From: SAR202 cluster bacterium
GTDB lineage: Bacteria; Chloroflexota; Dehalococcoidia; Lucifugimonadales; OSU-TB39
Assembly: GCA_009392195.1 (NCBI GenBank)
Contig: VFGY01000023.1
Coordinates: 1-64,000, forward strand
Direction of reading: 5' to 3'
Length of the DNA: 64,000 nt
Position numbers and translations under genes: made by a program. Under the pieces are notes generated by a model. It was not told the DNA's origin, ran no database searches, and saw only the letters and a program-made list of their open reading frames with translations. The number at the start of each line of letters is the position of its first letter. The stretch's first letter is position 1. Shown piece by piece: positions 9,412-17,299 of this stretch.

Positions 9412-10194
9412 TTATGAAATAATGCGCCTTAATTCATCTCCGTTTTGTTTCCAATAATCGTGAAGGATAGATATATCAGTTCCTATAGAGAAATGTTTAA
9501 CTCCCATATCTAGATATTTTTTTGCTTCGTCAACTGACTTTATTTCGGCTCTTGGAGGTATACCCATTTTTATTGATGTTTTGAATACTTTATCATGAGC
9601 TTCTATGACTTGAGGGTCAGATTTGGCTCCTGGTTTACCGATGCTCATCGAATAATCTGAACCTCCCCATTGAACCATATCCACGCCAGGTATTTCTAAA
9701 ATTTCTTCAAGATTTTCGACTGCTCCATTTTTCTCTATCATTATAGCTATAACGGTTTCATTTAGTGCTTTTACGTACTCAGGACTACCGCCATATCCCA
9801 TATATGTATGTCTTCGGGTAGCTACCCCATATAGTCCTTTACTTTCTGGGGTATCTGGTTTAGCGATTTTTATACACTCTTTAACATCATCAGCTGATCT
9901 GGCATCTGTGAATAAAACGCTAGTACAACCGGCTCCTATTCCTCTTTGTGCTAAAAACCCCTGGTGGCTTTGGTCTACTTTAATCATCGATCCCATATTA
10001 TAAAGTTCAGCTGCCCTACATAAATTATCTAAGTCATGTAGGTCAAAAGAGCCATACTCAGCCACAAATTCTACATAATCATATTTACCTGTATGACCAA
10101 GTGCTTCAACTACTGAAGGCCATGTTGTATGAATATGAGTGCTAAGTGTAGGTTCGTCATTATTAAGTTTTTCACGCAAGATATTTCTTTTCAT
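9412..10194 (-). CDS. HpcH/HpaI-family aldolase
   Basis: About 260 residues of the class II HpcH/HpaI aldolase (citrate lyase beta-like) superfamily, which cleaves or forms 2-oxo-4-hydroxy acids using pyruvate and a divalent metal. Supporting segments are the early FVAEYGSFDLHDL, the EKNGAVENLEEIL segment with the metal-ligand glutamate, and VDMVQWGGSDYSMSIG with the metal-ligand aspartate. The GTG at 10197 is immediately followed by ATG; the AAGGA box is better spaced for the ATG at 10194, so that start is used. It lies 46 bp downstream of the molybdenum hydroxylase gene and may share its transcript. Confidence 0.83.
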   Translation of the reverse strand: MKRNILREKLNNDEPTLSTHIHTTWPSVVEALGHTGKYDYVEFVAEYGSFDLHDLDNLCRAAELYNMGSMIKVDQSHQGFLAQRGIGAGCTSVLFTDARSADDVKECIKIAKPDTPESKGLYGVATRRHTYMGYGGSPEYVKALNETVIAIMIEKNGAVENLEEILEIPGVDMVQWGGSDYSMSIGKPGAKSDPQVIEAHDKVFKTSIKMGIPPRAEIKSVDEAKKYLDMGVKHFSIGTDISILHDYWKQNGDELRRIIS

Positions 10195-10240
10195 CACTGT
10201 TCCTTTTGGATATCTTTAAAATGCTGAATTAAAACGAATT

Positions 10241-12508
10241 TTATCCCGAATTGTTTTGAATAGCTTTGACTATAACTTCGGGTTTCATTGGCAATCGCTC
10301 AAATCTGACTCCAACAGCTTCTTTTAAAGCGTTAGCTATTGCTGCCATAGGAGGTACTATATTTGCCTCACCTACTCCTCTGACTCCATATGGGTGACTT
10401 TCGCTAGGTACTTCAACGATTACAGTTTCAATCATAGGTAAATCTAGTGCTGTAGGCATTCTGTAATCAAGCAAAGTTGAATTGTCCATGGAACCAGTAT
10501 CGTTCATGTAATATTCTTCGTTCAGTGCCCATCCAATTCCTTGTGCACTACCTCCCTGCATTTGTCCTTCTACATAACTTGGGTGTATTGCTTTACCTGC
10601 ATCTTGAAATACTGTAAACCGTGTGACAGCAGTTTTACCTGTTTCTGGATCTATTTCGACATCAACAATATTTCCGGCAAAAGAACCTCCACCATTACCG
10701 CCCATACCTAATTCCACCGTGCCTCTTCCGATAACTGTCCCACCAGTGTCAGGTAATTCTGATGCTAACTCTTTAAAAGACATAGATTTTTCAGTACCGT
10801 TTACTGATGTGAATATACCAGAATCAAAACCTACACTGGATTTATTCACATCCCATATCTTAGCTACTCTCGAAATTAACTGGTCTTTTACATCTTCAGC
10901 AGCTTTGTAAGCAGCCCATCCAGTAGCATAGGTAGTTCTGCTACCACCAGTCAGGAATGTGAAACCTATAGAATCAGTATCTACTATTGAAGGTTTAACA
11001 TCCTCTGCTTTAAGTCCAAGTACTTCAGCTGCCTGCATTGCAATAGATGAACGGCTGCCACCGATATCCGTAGAACCTTCAACTAAACTAATTGTTCCAT
11101 CTTTGTTAACCGATATGTTAACCGAAGACTCGCATCCAATATTAAACCAATACCCAACTGCAACTCCTCTTCCTTTATACTTCCCTTTTAACGGAGTTTT
11201 ATAATGAGGATGATTTTTCATTTGGGTTAAAACTTCTACTAAACCTATACGTGGGAACGTTGGTCCAGCAGCTCTTCTAGTACCTTTCTTTGAAGCATTT
11301 AAGAGTCGGAGGTCTATTGGGTCAATATCTATTTTTTCAGCTAGTTCATTTATAACTTGCTCCATAGCAAAAGCTGCATTTGGTGAGCCAGGTGCTCGAT
11401 AAGGTTCTGTTTTAGGCTTATTTACCACTACATCGTAACCATCAATCAAACTATTTGGTATTGAATAAGCAGCGAATACGCATTCACATGCCATATCGAC
11501 TGGTGATCCAGGGAAGGCACCGGCTTCGAAAGCTATATAAGCGTGTCCAGCAGTAATTTTTCCTTCTTTTGTCGCTCCTACTTTGACCTTTACCATGCAA
11601 CCAGAAGTTGGACCTGTACATTCAAATACTTCTTTGCGCGTCATTACGATTTTTACAGGTCGATTTGATTTTTTTGATAAAAGTGCTGTAACTGCGTCGA
11701 GGTATGAAGGAATTTTACCCCCGAAACCTCCTCCTATCTCTAGTGGTGTTACTTTAATTTCGGAAACCTCGATTCCCAAAACTTCGGCTACGCTTTCTCT
11801 TAAGTTAAAGGCTCCTTGTGTGCTGCACCAGATATTCAACTTACCGTCACTATTCCAAAATGCAGTACTATTATGGGGTTCTATGTAACCTTGATGCACA
11901 GTTTCTGTATTGAATTCACGCTCTACTATGTAATCCGCTTTATCAAATCCATCTGCTATATCGCCTAATTTATGTTGGTAGTGGTTAGCGATGTTACTTT
12001 TTGTTTTAGTTTTTTCACCTAATTCCTCAGTAACTAGTTCAGGATGTAACAATGGTGCTGAAGTTGGCATTGCTTGATGTACTGTCAAAACCGGCTCTAA
12101 TTCCTCATATTCAACATCTATTAGATTAACTGCTTCTTCTGCAATGTGGATATTTACTGCTGCTACTGCCGCTATGGCGTGACCTTTATATAGAGCCTTA
12201 TCTCCTGCCAATATGTTGTTCCTAGAGTATTTCAAGTCATGATCATCACCTGCATCGGCAAGATCTTTGCCTGTAACTATACTGAATACTCCAGTTAATT
12301 TTTCAGCTTTTGAAGTATCTATAGACTTTATATTGGCGTGTGCATAAGGGCTTCTTAGTACTTTGCCGTAAATAAGACCGGTTGGATAGTAATCAGCACC
12401 GTACACGGCTCTTCCTGTAACTTTATCTGTGCCATCATGGCGAATTGGCCGAGTTCCAATTACTTTATACTCAGTCTTCTTCTTATCTAGATCTTTTGAT
12501 ATTGTCAT
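10241..12508 (-). CDS. Xanthine dehydrogenase/aldehyde oxidase-family molybdopterin subunit
   Basis: A 755-residue large subunit of the xanthine oxidase family of molybdenum hydroxylases. It starts with the a/b-hammerhead domain (KVTGRAVYGADY) and then the Mo-binding domains, with GGGFGGK, YRAPGSPNAAFAMEQ and, near the end, GVGEANIVPP, in which Glu714 corresponds to the catalytic glutamate. These enzymes hydroxylate N-heterocycles or aldehydes. The partner FAD and 2Fe-2S subunits are not adjacent and do not appear in this window, so the subunit must pair with products encoded elsewhere. The ribosome binding site AGGGAG is good. An 18-bp palindrome lies just upstream. Confidence 0.88.
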   Translation of the reverse strand: MTISKDLDKKKTEYKVIGTRPIRHDGTDKVTGRAVYGADYYPTGLIYGKVLRSPYAHANIKSIDTSKAEKLTGVFSIVTGKDLADAGDDHDLKYSRNNILAGDKALYKGHAIAAVAAVNIHIAEEAVNLIDVEYEELEPVLTVHQAMPTSAPLLHPELVTEELGEKTKTKSNIANHYQHKLGDIADGFDKADYIVEREFNTETVHQGYIEPHNSTAFWNSDGKLNIWCSTQGAFNLRESVAEVLGIEVSEIKVTPLEIGGGFGGKIPSYLDAVTALLSKKSNRPVKIVMTRKEVFECTGPTSGCMVKVKVGATKEGKITAGHAYIAFEAGAFPGSPVDMACECVFAAYSIPNSLIDGYDVVVNKPKTEPYRAPGSPNAAFAMEQVINELAEKIDIDPIDLRLLNASKKGTRRAAGPTFPRIGLVEVLTQMKNHPHYKTPLKGKYKGRGVAVGYWFNIGCESSVNISVNKDGTISLVEGSTDIGGSRSSIAMQAAEVLGLKAEDVKPSIVDTDSIGFTFLTGGSRTTYATGWAAYKAAEDVKDQLISRVAKIWDVNKSSVGFDSGIFTSVNGTEKSMSFKELASELPDTGGTVIGRGTVELGMGGNGGGSFAGNIVDVEIDPETGKTAVTRFTVFQDAGKAIHPSYVEGQMQGGSAQGIGWALNEEYYMNDTGSMDNSTLLDYRMPTALDLPMIETVIVEVPSESHPYGVRGVGEANIVPPMAAIANALKEAVGVRFERLPMKPEVIVKAIQNNSG

Positions 12509-12537
12509 GTCATAACTCCCTATTAATTGCGATACAA

Positions 12538-12566
12538 ACTATATCAACATTAACTTATAAGTTAAT
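12538..12566 (-). promoter_or_regulatory. Promoter with 18-bp palindromic operator upstream of the molybdenum hydroxylase gene
   Basis: A perfect 18-bp palindrome, ATTAACTTATAAGTTAAT, occupies 12549-12566. On the minus strand it lies immediately upstream of TATAGT (12538-12543), which is preceded by TGA as in an extended -10 box. The palindrome would therefore cover the spacer and -35 region of the promoter for the gene starting at 12508. This geometry fits a repressor operator. No regulator gene is adjacent, so the binding protein is unknown. Confidence 0.5.
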
Positions 12567-12680
12567 TACTTAATCAATCTACCCTATTATGAACTCTGTT
12601 AGTTATCGAAGTCAAATAGGGTTTTATGACTTTTATGCGGGTAAATAACACTAATTATGTATATAAGCAATTTTTGTAAT

Positions 12681-13493
12681 TTAGATAAGATGTTCAAACA
12701 TAGTTAACGGTGAAGTTGTTAATAAACCGCCATCTACAGGCAATACAACTCCTGTTATCCATCGAGCCTCATCACTTGAAAGGAATAAGGAAGCCCATGC
12801 AACATCCCATGCAGTACCTTCACTGCCTAAAGGTGCTGCTTTTCTTCTCAATTCTCGTTGGTGTTGGTCTAGATTTCCGGCAACCATTGGTGTGTATATA
12901 TTACCTGGAGCTATAGCGTTGACTCTTACACCTTCTCTACCATGTTCAGCTGCCATTGTTGTTGTTAACGCGATAATGGCACCTTTTGATACAGAGTAAG
13001 GAACACTTTCAAAAACGCTCCCAGATCTTACTCCAAGAAAAGAAGACATATTTATAACAGATCCGCCACCAGCTTCAATGATTTTGGGAATCGAATGTTT
13101 ACTCATGAGTACCATTGATTTCAGATTAACGTTCATCACCTTATCATAGTCGGATTCCTTTAAATTGATAACATTCCCAGGTGCTAATACACCTACATTA
13201 TTTATAAGCGTATCTAATCTTCCATATGTGTCTAAAGCAGTGTCAACTATACGTTTGCAGTCTGAGTTATTTGTTACATCTGCAGTTATTGAGATCGCTT
13301 CGTGCCCTTCATCTAAAATAAGGTCTAAGGTTTCTTTTACTCTATCTTTGTTGTTGTCTACCAATACAACCTTGCATCCCTGTTTTGCAAATAGTATAGA
13401 AATCGCTTTACCAGTCCCTACTCCAGGTCCACTTGAGCCTGCCCCTGTAATTATTGCTACTTTTTGGTTTAAACGTAATAAATTTTCATTCAT
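12681..13493 (-). CDS. Short-chain dehydrogenase/reductase (SDR)
   Basis: A 270-residue classical SDR. The glycine motif is expanded (TGAGSSGPGVGTG, 16-28), as in SDRs that often carry an SGPGxGxG insertion. VDNN after the second strand suggests NAD(H). The catalytic residues are Ser150, Tyr166 and Lys170 (YSVSK). The substrate is unknown. The start is supported by GGAG upstream of the ATG. It lies upstream of the molybdenum hydroxylase gene on the same strand, but the 170-bp gap containing its own promoter-like palindrome argues for separate transcription. Confidence 0.85.
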   Translation of the reverse strand: MNENLLRLNQKVAIITGAGSSGPGVGTGKAISILFAKQGCKVVLVDNNKDRVKETLDLILDEGHEAISITADVTNNSDCKRIVDTALDTYGRLDTLINNVGVLAPGNVINLKESDYDKVMNVNLKSMVLMSKHSIPKIIEAGGGSVINMSSFLGVRSGSVFESVPYSVSKGAIIALTTTMAAEHGREGVRVNAIAPGNIYTPMVAGNLDQHQRELRRKAAPLGSEGTAWDVAWASLFLSSDEARWITGVVLPVDGGLLTTSPLTMFEHLI

Positions 13494-13516
13494 AGTAATT
13501 CTCCAGTACAGGGTTT

Positions 13517-13543
13517 TTAATTGTTAAACAAACAATTAATATA
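13517..13543 (-). promoter_or_regulatory. Inverted repeat upstream of SDR gene, candidate operator
   Basis: Two perfect 9-bp arms, TTAATTGTT and AACAATTAA, flank a 5-base loop at 13517-13539. They lie 24-46 bp upstream of the ATG at 13493. A TATATT hexamer on the minus strand (13538-13543) touches the distal arm and could be a -10 box. The -35 match is poor. The arrangement suggests an operator just downstream of the promoter, but a transcript hairpin is also possible. Confidence 0.35.
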
Positions 13544-13718
13544 CTAAATTATTGTATATATTTAAGAAACAGTAATGGACATGTTTAAGAGGGCGTGTAA
13601 ATACTCTCCCTACATGTACATTAAAGTTTCAAAAGGGGTTAAACCAAACAGCGTGAATTTTAAATACAGCTGTAGGTAGGTTATATCCGAAAATAAATAA
13701 GTTTAATACAGATAATAT

Positions 13719-13970
13719 TTATCGAGGAGTTCGAGGCCTGGATTCATTTACAACCAATTTCCGTCCCATGAACTCTTGGCCATTTAATGCATCAATAGCG
13801 TTCTGAGCTTCGTCATCAGATTCCATTTCTACAAATCCAAATCCGCGTGATCTGTCGGTTTCTCTATCTCTTATAACTTTTGCTGATGCTACATCACCAT
13901 ATTCTTGAAACAGAGTGTTAAGGTCCTCATCCGTACTTTGGTACGATAGGTTACCGCAATATATATTCAT
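13719..13970 (-). CDS. Small RRM RNA-binding protein
   Basis: An 83-residue single RNA-recognition-motif protein. The RNP2 motif is IYCGNL (residues 3-8) and the RNP1 motif is RGFGFVEM (about 42-49), with the aromatic residues that stack on RNA present. A short Arg/Pro tail follows. Bacterial proteins of this type are often induced by cold and act as RNA chaperones; binding targets are unknown here. The AGGAG box before the ATG is strong. Its upstream region (13971-14136) includes a 24-bp palindrome and is long enough for an untranslated leader. Confidence 0.9.
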   Translation of the reverse strand: MNIYCGNLSYQSTDEDLNTLFQEYGDVASAKVIRDRETDRSRGFGFVEMESDDEAQNAIDALNGQEFMGRKLVVNESRPRTPR

Positions 13971-14099
13971 TCTTTTCTCCTACTCATCTAAACCGCCGGC
14001 ATTCAAAAATAATTCTACCGGATTACTCTATTATTACACATTGTGTCAATATGGCAATCCCATTTGCTATATTGATATTTGTTTAGCACACTGATTATA

Positions 14100-14123
14100 C
14101 AAAAATATACATGTATATTTTTG
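14100..14123. repeat. Perfect 24-bp palindrome
   Basis: The left half is CAAAAATATACA and the right half is its exact reverse complement, with no loop; the centre is TACATGTA. It lies 14 bp beyond the stop of the P-loop gene at 14137 and about 130 bp upstream of the RRM gene start. It may be a binding site for a dimeric regulator, or on the minus strand an AU-rich hairpin ending in U residues that could help terminate the P-loop operon. The lack of G+C in the stem makes a strong terminator less likely. Confidence 0.55.
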
Positions 14124-14136
14124 ACTGACAAAAAAT

Positions 14137-14823
14137 CTATATCCCTGATAACAATCTCATCCGATCGTCTTTTGTGAAAAATGGCTGTAGCTTGTAGGTT
14201 AGTTCATAGACTGATTCATTTACATTGCTGTTACTGGTATCTAATGTGATTTTATTTGTTATCAAAGATGTTTCAAATTCTTCATTAAACCTATTTGCAA
14301 AGAATTTTATATCATTTTCATTTCCCAATTGATTTTTATGCGGGTTAGATTTAATTCTTTTTTCAATTTCTGATTCATTACATTTAACTAATGTAAGTAC
14401 CGTATTAGGGCAAAATTTCATTATGGTTTGTTCTATTTTTAATTTTTCTAATGCCCTGTCCCCTGGTTGGTTTGGCTTTCCGTAATCAAAATACCTAGGA
14501 CCATATATTAGGTCATCAAAATAATATCCAACGTATAACCCAAATTGATCGGTTTCTTCATAAGAATGGGGGCTATGGTAGTAAAGTGCATATCTCATCA
14601 ACAATTCTTTTACCGGTGAAGTAGCGTTAGAAACTTGTATTTGTTCTTCTGCTGTAAGGTTTATATGGGGTGGTTCGGTAGGAGGATGCCCTGAAATTTG
14701 AGGGATTTTCCAGTGGTCATGAAATATCACTGTTTTACCTAAATTAGATTTAATCCATTCAATAAACCCTTTGGCAAGTGTTGTGGTTCCTGAATATTCA
14801 GATCCCATCATAATGATTCTCAA
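14137..14823 (-). CDS. P-loop-like NTPase/transferase with SGTTT loop, paralogue B
   Basis: A 228-residue homologue of the genes at 3318 and 14820. Residues 7-15 read GSEYSGTTT (threonine in place of the Walker lysine), residues 35-41 HDHWKIP, then PVKELLMRYALYYH, GPRYFDYGKP and a C-terminal LTLVKCNESEIEKRI segment followed by ITLDTS. The TTG start at 14823 overlaps the TGA of the upstream paralogue by four bases, indicating translational coupling. Kinase-like or sulfotransferase-like folds are both possible. No catalytic function can be assigned. Confidence 0.5.
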   Translation of the reverse strand: MRIIMMGSEYSGTTTLAKGFIEWIKSNLGKTVIFHDHWKIPQISGHPPTEPPHINLTAEEQIQVSNATSPVKELLMRYALYYHSPHSYEETDQFGLYVGYYFDDLIYGPRYFDYGKPNQPGDRALEKLKIEQTIMKFCPNTVLTLVKCNESEIEKRIKSNPHKNQLGNENDIKFFANRFNEEFETSLITNKITLDTSNSNVNESVYELTYKLQPFFTKDDRMRLLSGI

Positions 14824-15527
14824 TTGTAATTCCTTTCAGTTATTAATCTATTAATTCTTAGTCTGGCTAAATCTTCTGAATTGCAATAATTCAATATTCC
14901 ATCCAGAACAATTGAAGTAGTTTGTGCAATAGATGAATTTGTAGTATCTATAGTAAGTTTGTTTTGTAATAAACATTTATCAAATTCTGAGTGAAATTGT
15001 TCAATTATCAAAGCAATATCAGTTGGATTAATAATTTGGTTCTCATGAGGCCCTATTTTCATTCTTTCTAAAATAGATTCTTTGCTTGCAGTGAGATGAA
15101 TCAATATCGTGTTAGGATAGGATTTCATTATCTCCTTTTCAATGTATCTAGCATATTTTGTTCTAGGGCCACCTTGTGGTTCTTTGGGTCCTCCATAACC
15201 AAAGTAAATCGGAGCATAAACTGTGTCATCAAAATGATACCCGACATATATTTTATCTATCGATTCTTTTGGTGCAGGTAAATGATATACGAGACTTTGT
15301 CTTTGTAGCATTTCTTTTAATTTGGGAGTGAACTGAGAAATATGAGATTTGTCAGTTTCATTTAATACATATTGTTTTGAATACTGAGGGTAGCATTCAA
15401 TATTTGGTAATTTCCAATGATCATGAATTTCAAACTCTGAACCTAAAACTTCTTCCATCTCCGATTTTAGTGATTTGGATATTGTACTTGTCCCGGAGTA
15501 TTCACAGCCAACTAATATGATAAACAT
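14820..15527 (-). CDS. P-loop-like NTPase/transferase with SGTST loop, paralogue C
   Basis: A 235-residue member of the same family. It has GCEYSGTST (7-15), HDHWKLP (35-41), FTPKLKEMLQRQSLVYH, APIYFGYGGP, and the end ILIHLTASKESILERMK, where an arginine in a lid-like helix recalls small-molecule kinases, followed by LTIDTTNS. It is the first gene of a two-gene operon with the paralogue at 14137 and overlaps it by four bases. No clear ribosome binding site was seen before the ATG. The pair could form a heterodimer; that is inference. Confidence 0.5.
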   Translation of the reverse strand: MFIILVGCEYSGTSTISKSLKSEMEEVLGSEFEIHDHWKLPNIECYPQYSKQYVLNETDKSHISQFTPKLKEMLQRQSLVYHLPAPKESIDKIYVGYHFDDTVYAPIYFGYGGPKEPQGGPRTKYARYIEKEIMKSYPNTILIHLTASKESILERMKIGPHENQIINPTDIALIIEQFHSEFDKCLLQNKLTIDTTNSSIAQTTSIVLDGILNYCNSEDLARLRINRLITERNYN

Positions 15528-15587
15528 CAGTTATTAAATCCCAATTTAATTTTCTCTATAAATATCATAAATATAAATTTGCACTCG

Positions 15588-16523
15588 TTATTTTGAATCG
15601 TTCCAATTCTGTATTTCTACTAAGCTTTTAGCTATTTTATATCTTAAAGCATCGATGGATTTATCTGTCCATTCATAAAATCCTTTTTTTGTCTTAATAC
15701 CAATTTCATTATCTTTCACTTTTTCTTTAAGGAGTGTCGGAGTATCTGATTTAGATAATTCAGGGAACAGATTGCCAGCAATTGCTGAGAGGAGATCCCA
15801 TCCAGCAATTTCTAGGATCTCAAATATCCCTGCCGTAGCCCACCTCCTACCTAAACCATGGGAAATGGCTTTGTCTACGTCACTGGCCGAAGCTATATTG
15901 TTTTCAACTAACCACAAAGCTTCGCGCAATAGAGCCGATTGCAACCTACTGGTTACGAAGCCTGGAGTTTCCTTACCAAGGATAATTGGTTGAGACCCGG
16001 TAGACTTCAATATATCTGTAATGTTTGATATTGTGTCTTGAGTTGTTTCGTCATGCTTAACTATTTCCACTAAAGGTACTAAAACTGCGGGATTGATATA
16101 GTGAGTAACAGCAACATTACTTTTGTTTGGGAGTTTGGAAAAAAGCAATTTTGGCATTAAAGATGAGGTGTTGCTCGTCAGAATTGATTCGGGTTTTAAT
16201 AAACCTGATATTTCATCAAATAAAATTTGCTTGGCTTGAAGGTGCTCATTAATTGATTCGATTATAAGGTCTGAATCACTTACGATTTTCTTTAGATTTG
16301 TTGTTAATTCAATGTTGTTTAAAATATCTGTGTTTCGGTTGGTATTAACTACGTTTAATTCATTAAGAAGTGCGAGTGTGGTGTTAATTCTATTATTAGC
16401 TTTATCTAGGCTATCTTGAGATCTGCCGTAGAGAAAAACAGTTACGCCATGCATTGCAAATCTAAGACAAATTCCGTGCCCCATCATTCCAGGGCCAATT
16501 ACAGTTATTTTTTTATTGGTCAA
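15588..16523 (-). CDS. 3-hydroxyacyl-CoA dehydrogenase family protein
   Basis: A 311-residue soluble NAD-dependent dehydrogenase. The N-terminal Rossmann motif is VIGPGMMGHG (8-17). SILTSNTSS carries the conserved Ser/Asn of the family, and ETPGFVTSRLQSALLREALWL starts the C-terminal helical domain. The protein lacks the full second domain duplication of FadB and is closest in layout to single-chain 3-hydroxybutyryl-CoA dehydrogenases, L-carnitine dehydrogenases or lambda-crystallin. The apparent start is TTG at 16523 with no clear ribosome binding site. It sits 21 bp after the NIPSNAP gene, probably co-transcribed. Confidence 0.83.
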   Translation of the reverse strand: MTNKKITVIGPGMMGHGICLRFAMHGVTVFLYGRSQDSLDKANNRINTTLALLNELNVVNTNRNTDILNNIELTTNLKKIVSDSDLIIESINEHLQAKQILFDEISGLLKPESILTSNTSSLMPKLLFSKLPNKSNVAVTHYINPAVLVPLVEIVKHDETTQDTISNITDILKSTGSQPIILGKETPGFVTSRLQSALLREALWLVENNIASASDVDKAISHGLGRRWATAGIFEILEIAGWDLLSAIAGNLFPELSKSDTPTLLKEKVKDNEIGIKTKKGFYEWTDKSIDALRYKIAKSLVEIQNWNDSK

Positions 16524-16544
16524 TGAATTTACGTTTAATTGAAA

Positions 16545-17165
16545 TTACTTTGGGTCAATTAAGCAAATGTTTTGTATGTTCCTATCTGCTAAATGCCCTC
16601 TGATTTGATTTACATTTGTCACCCAATAATCACTACCATAAAACGCTTCTTCTTTCGTTTTGAGATCATCTTCATCTTTATACGTTCTAACCCAGATAAA
16701 TTTTGTATCTTCATCATTAACTGATAGAACTGGCATACCCATTTTTGTTTGTTTAACTCTTCCGTACAATTCGGTCTGAAACAAATTAAGCCAATCTGAT
16801 AACATACCTTTATTGATGGTATATGTACGTAAATGGGCAACGGAATGTCCCGATATATTTGTACTTGGCATATCAGTTACAGCTTTTATAATTTGGATAT
16901 TACGGTGTGCAATATGACTTCGTACGTTTTCTACATTGTTTTTCCACCAATCGCTACCATATAAGATTTCTTCTTGGGATTTTAAGTCTTCTTCATCTTT
17001 GAACATACGTATCCAGATAAATTGAGTATCTTCATCATTTATTGAAACAACAGGGACATCTATACCGAGTTCAATGTTACGTGGATATAGTTCACTCTTG
17101 TATAGCTTGATCCAATCTTGCATCATGCCTTTATTAATTGTATATGTTCTAATTTGGCCAATCAT
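16545..17165 (-). CDS. Tandem NIPSNAP-like domain protein
   Basis: A 206-residue protein made of two clearly repeated halves (about 1-97 and 108-206). Both halves contain RTYTINKGM, then a SINDEDTQFIWIR / SVNDEDTKFIWVR strand, a KDEEDL / KDEDDL helix, YGSDWW / YGSDYW, and an end with HRNIQ / DRNIQ. The pattern matches NIPSNAP or dimeric alpha-beta barrel proteins, which normally form a barrel from two chains; here one chain would do it. Biochemical function is unknown. Upstream of the ATG is AAGGATAA. It leads a short operon with the dehydrogenase at 15588. Confidence 0.75.
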   Translation of the reverse strand: MIGQIRTYTINKGMMQDWIKLYKSELYPRNIELGIDVPVVSINDEDTQFIWIRMFKDEEDLKSQEEILYGSDWWKNNVENVRSHIAHRNIQIIKAVTDMPSTNISGHSVAHLRTYTINKGMLSDWLNLFQTELYGRVKQTKMGMPVLSVNDEDTKFIWVRTYKDEDDLKTKEEAFYGSDYWVTNVNQIRGHLADRNIQNICLIDPK

Positions 17166-17299
17166 ATCGTTATTATCCTTATAAATCTGAATTAATTGAT
17201 TTTTAAAATAATACTACTTTGCTATCACATATGCGAGTTTTCAAAGCACATTCTTGATTGAGATTAGGTTATAAGATTAGATCTATAATTCCAATTTTC

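Noticed and set aside
9409-9425. Hairpin GCATTAT/ATAATGC as a bidirectional terminator
   Set aside because: It overlaps the stop codon of the minus-strand gene, is A/T-rich and has no T run on either side.
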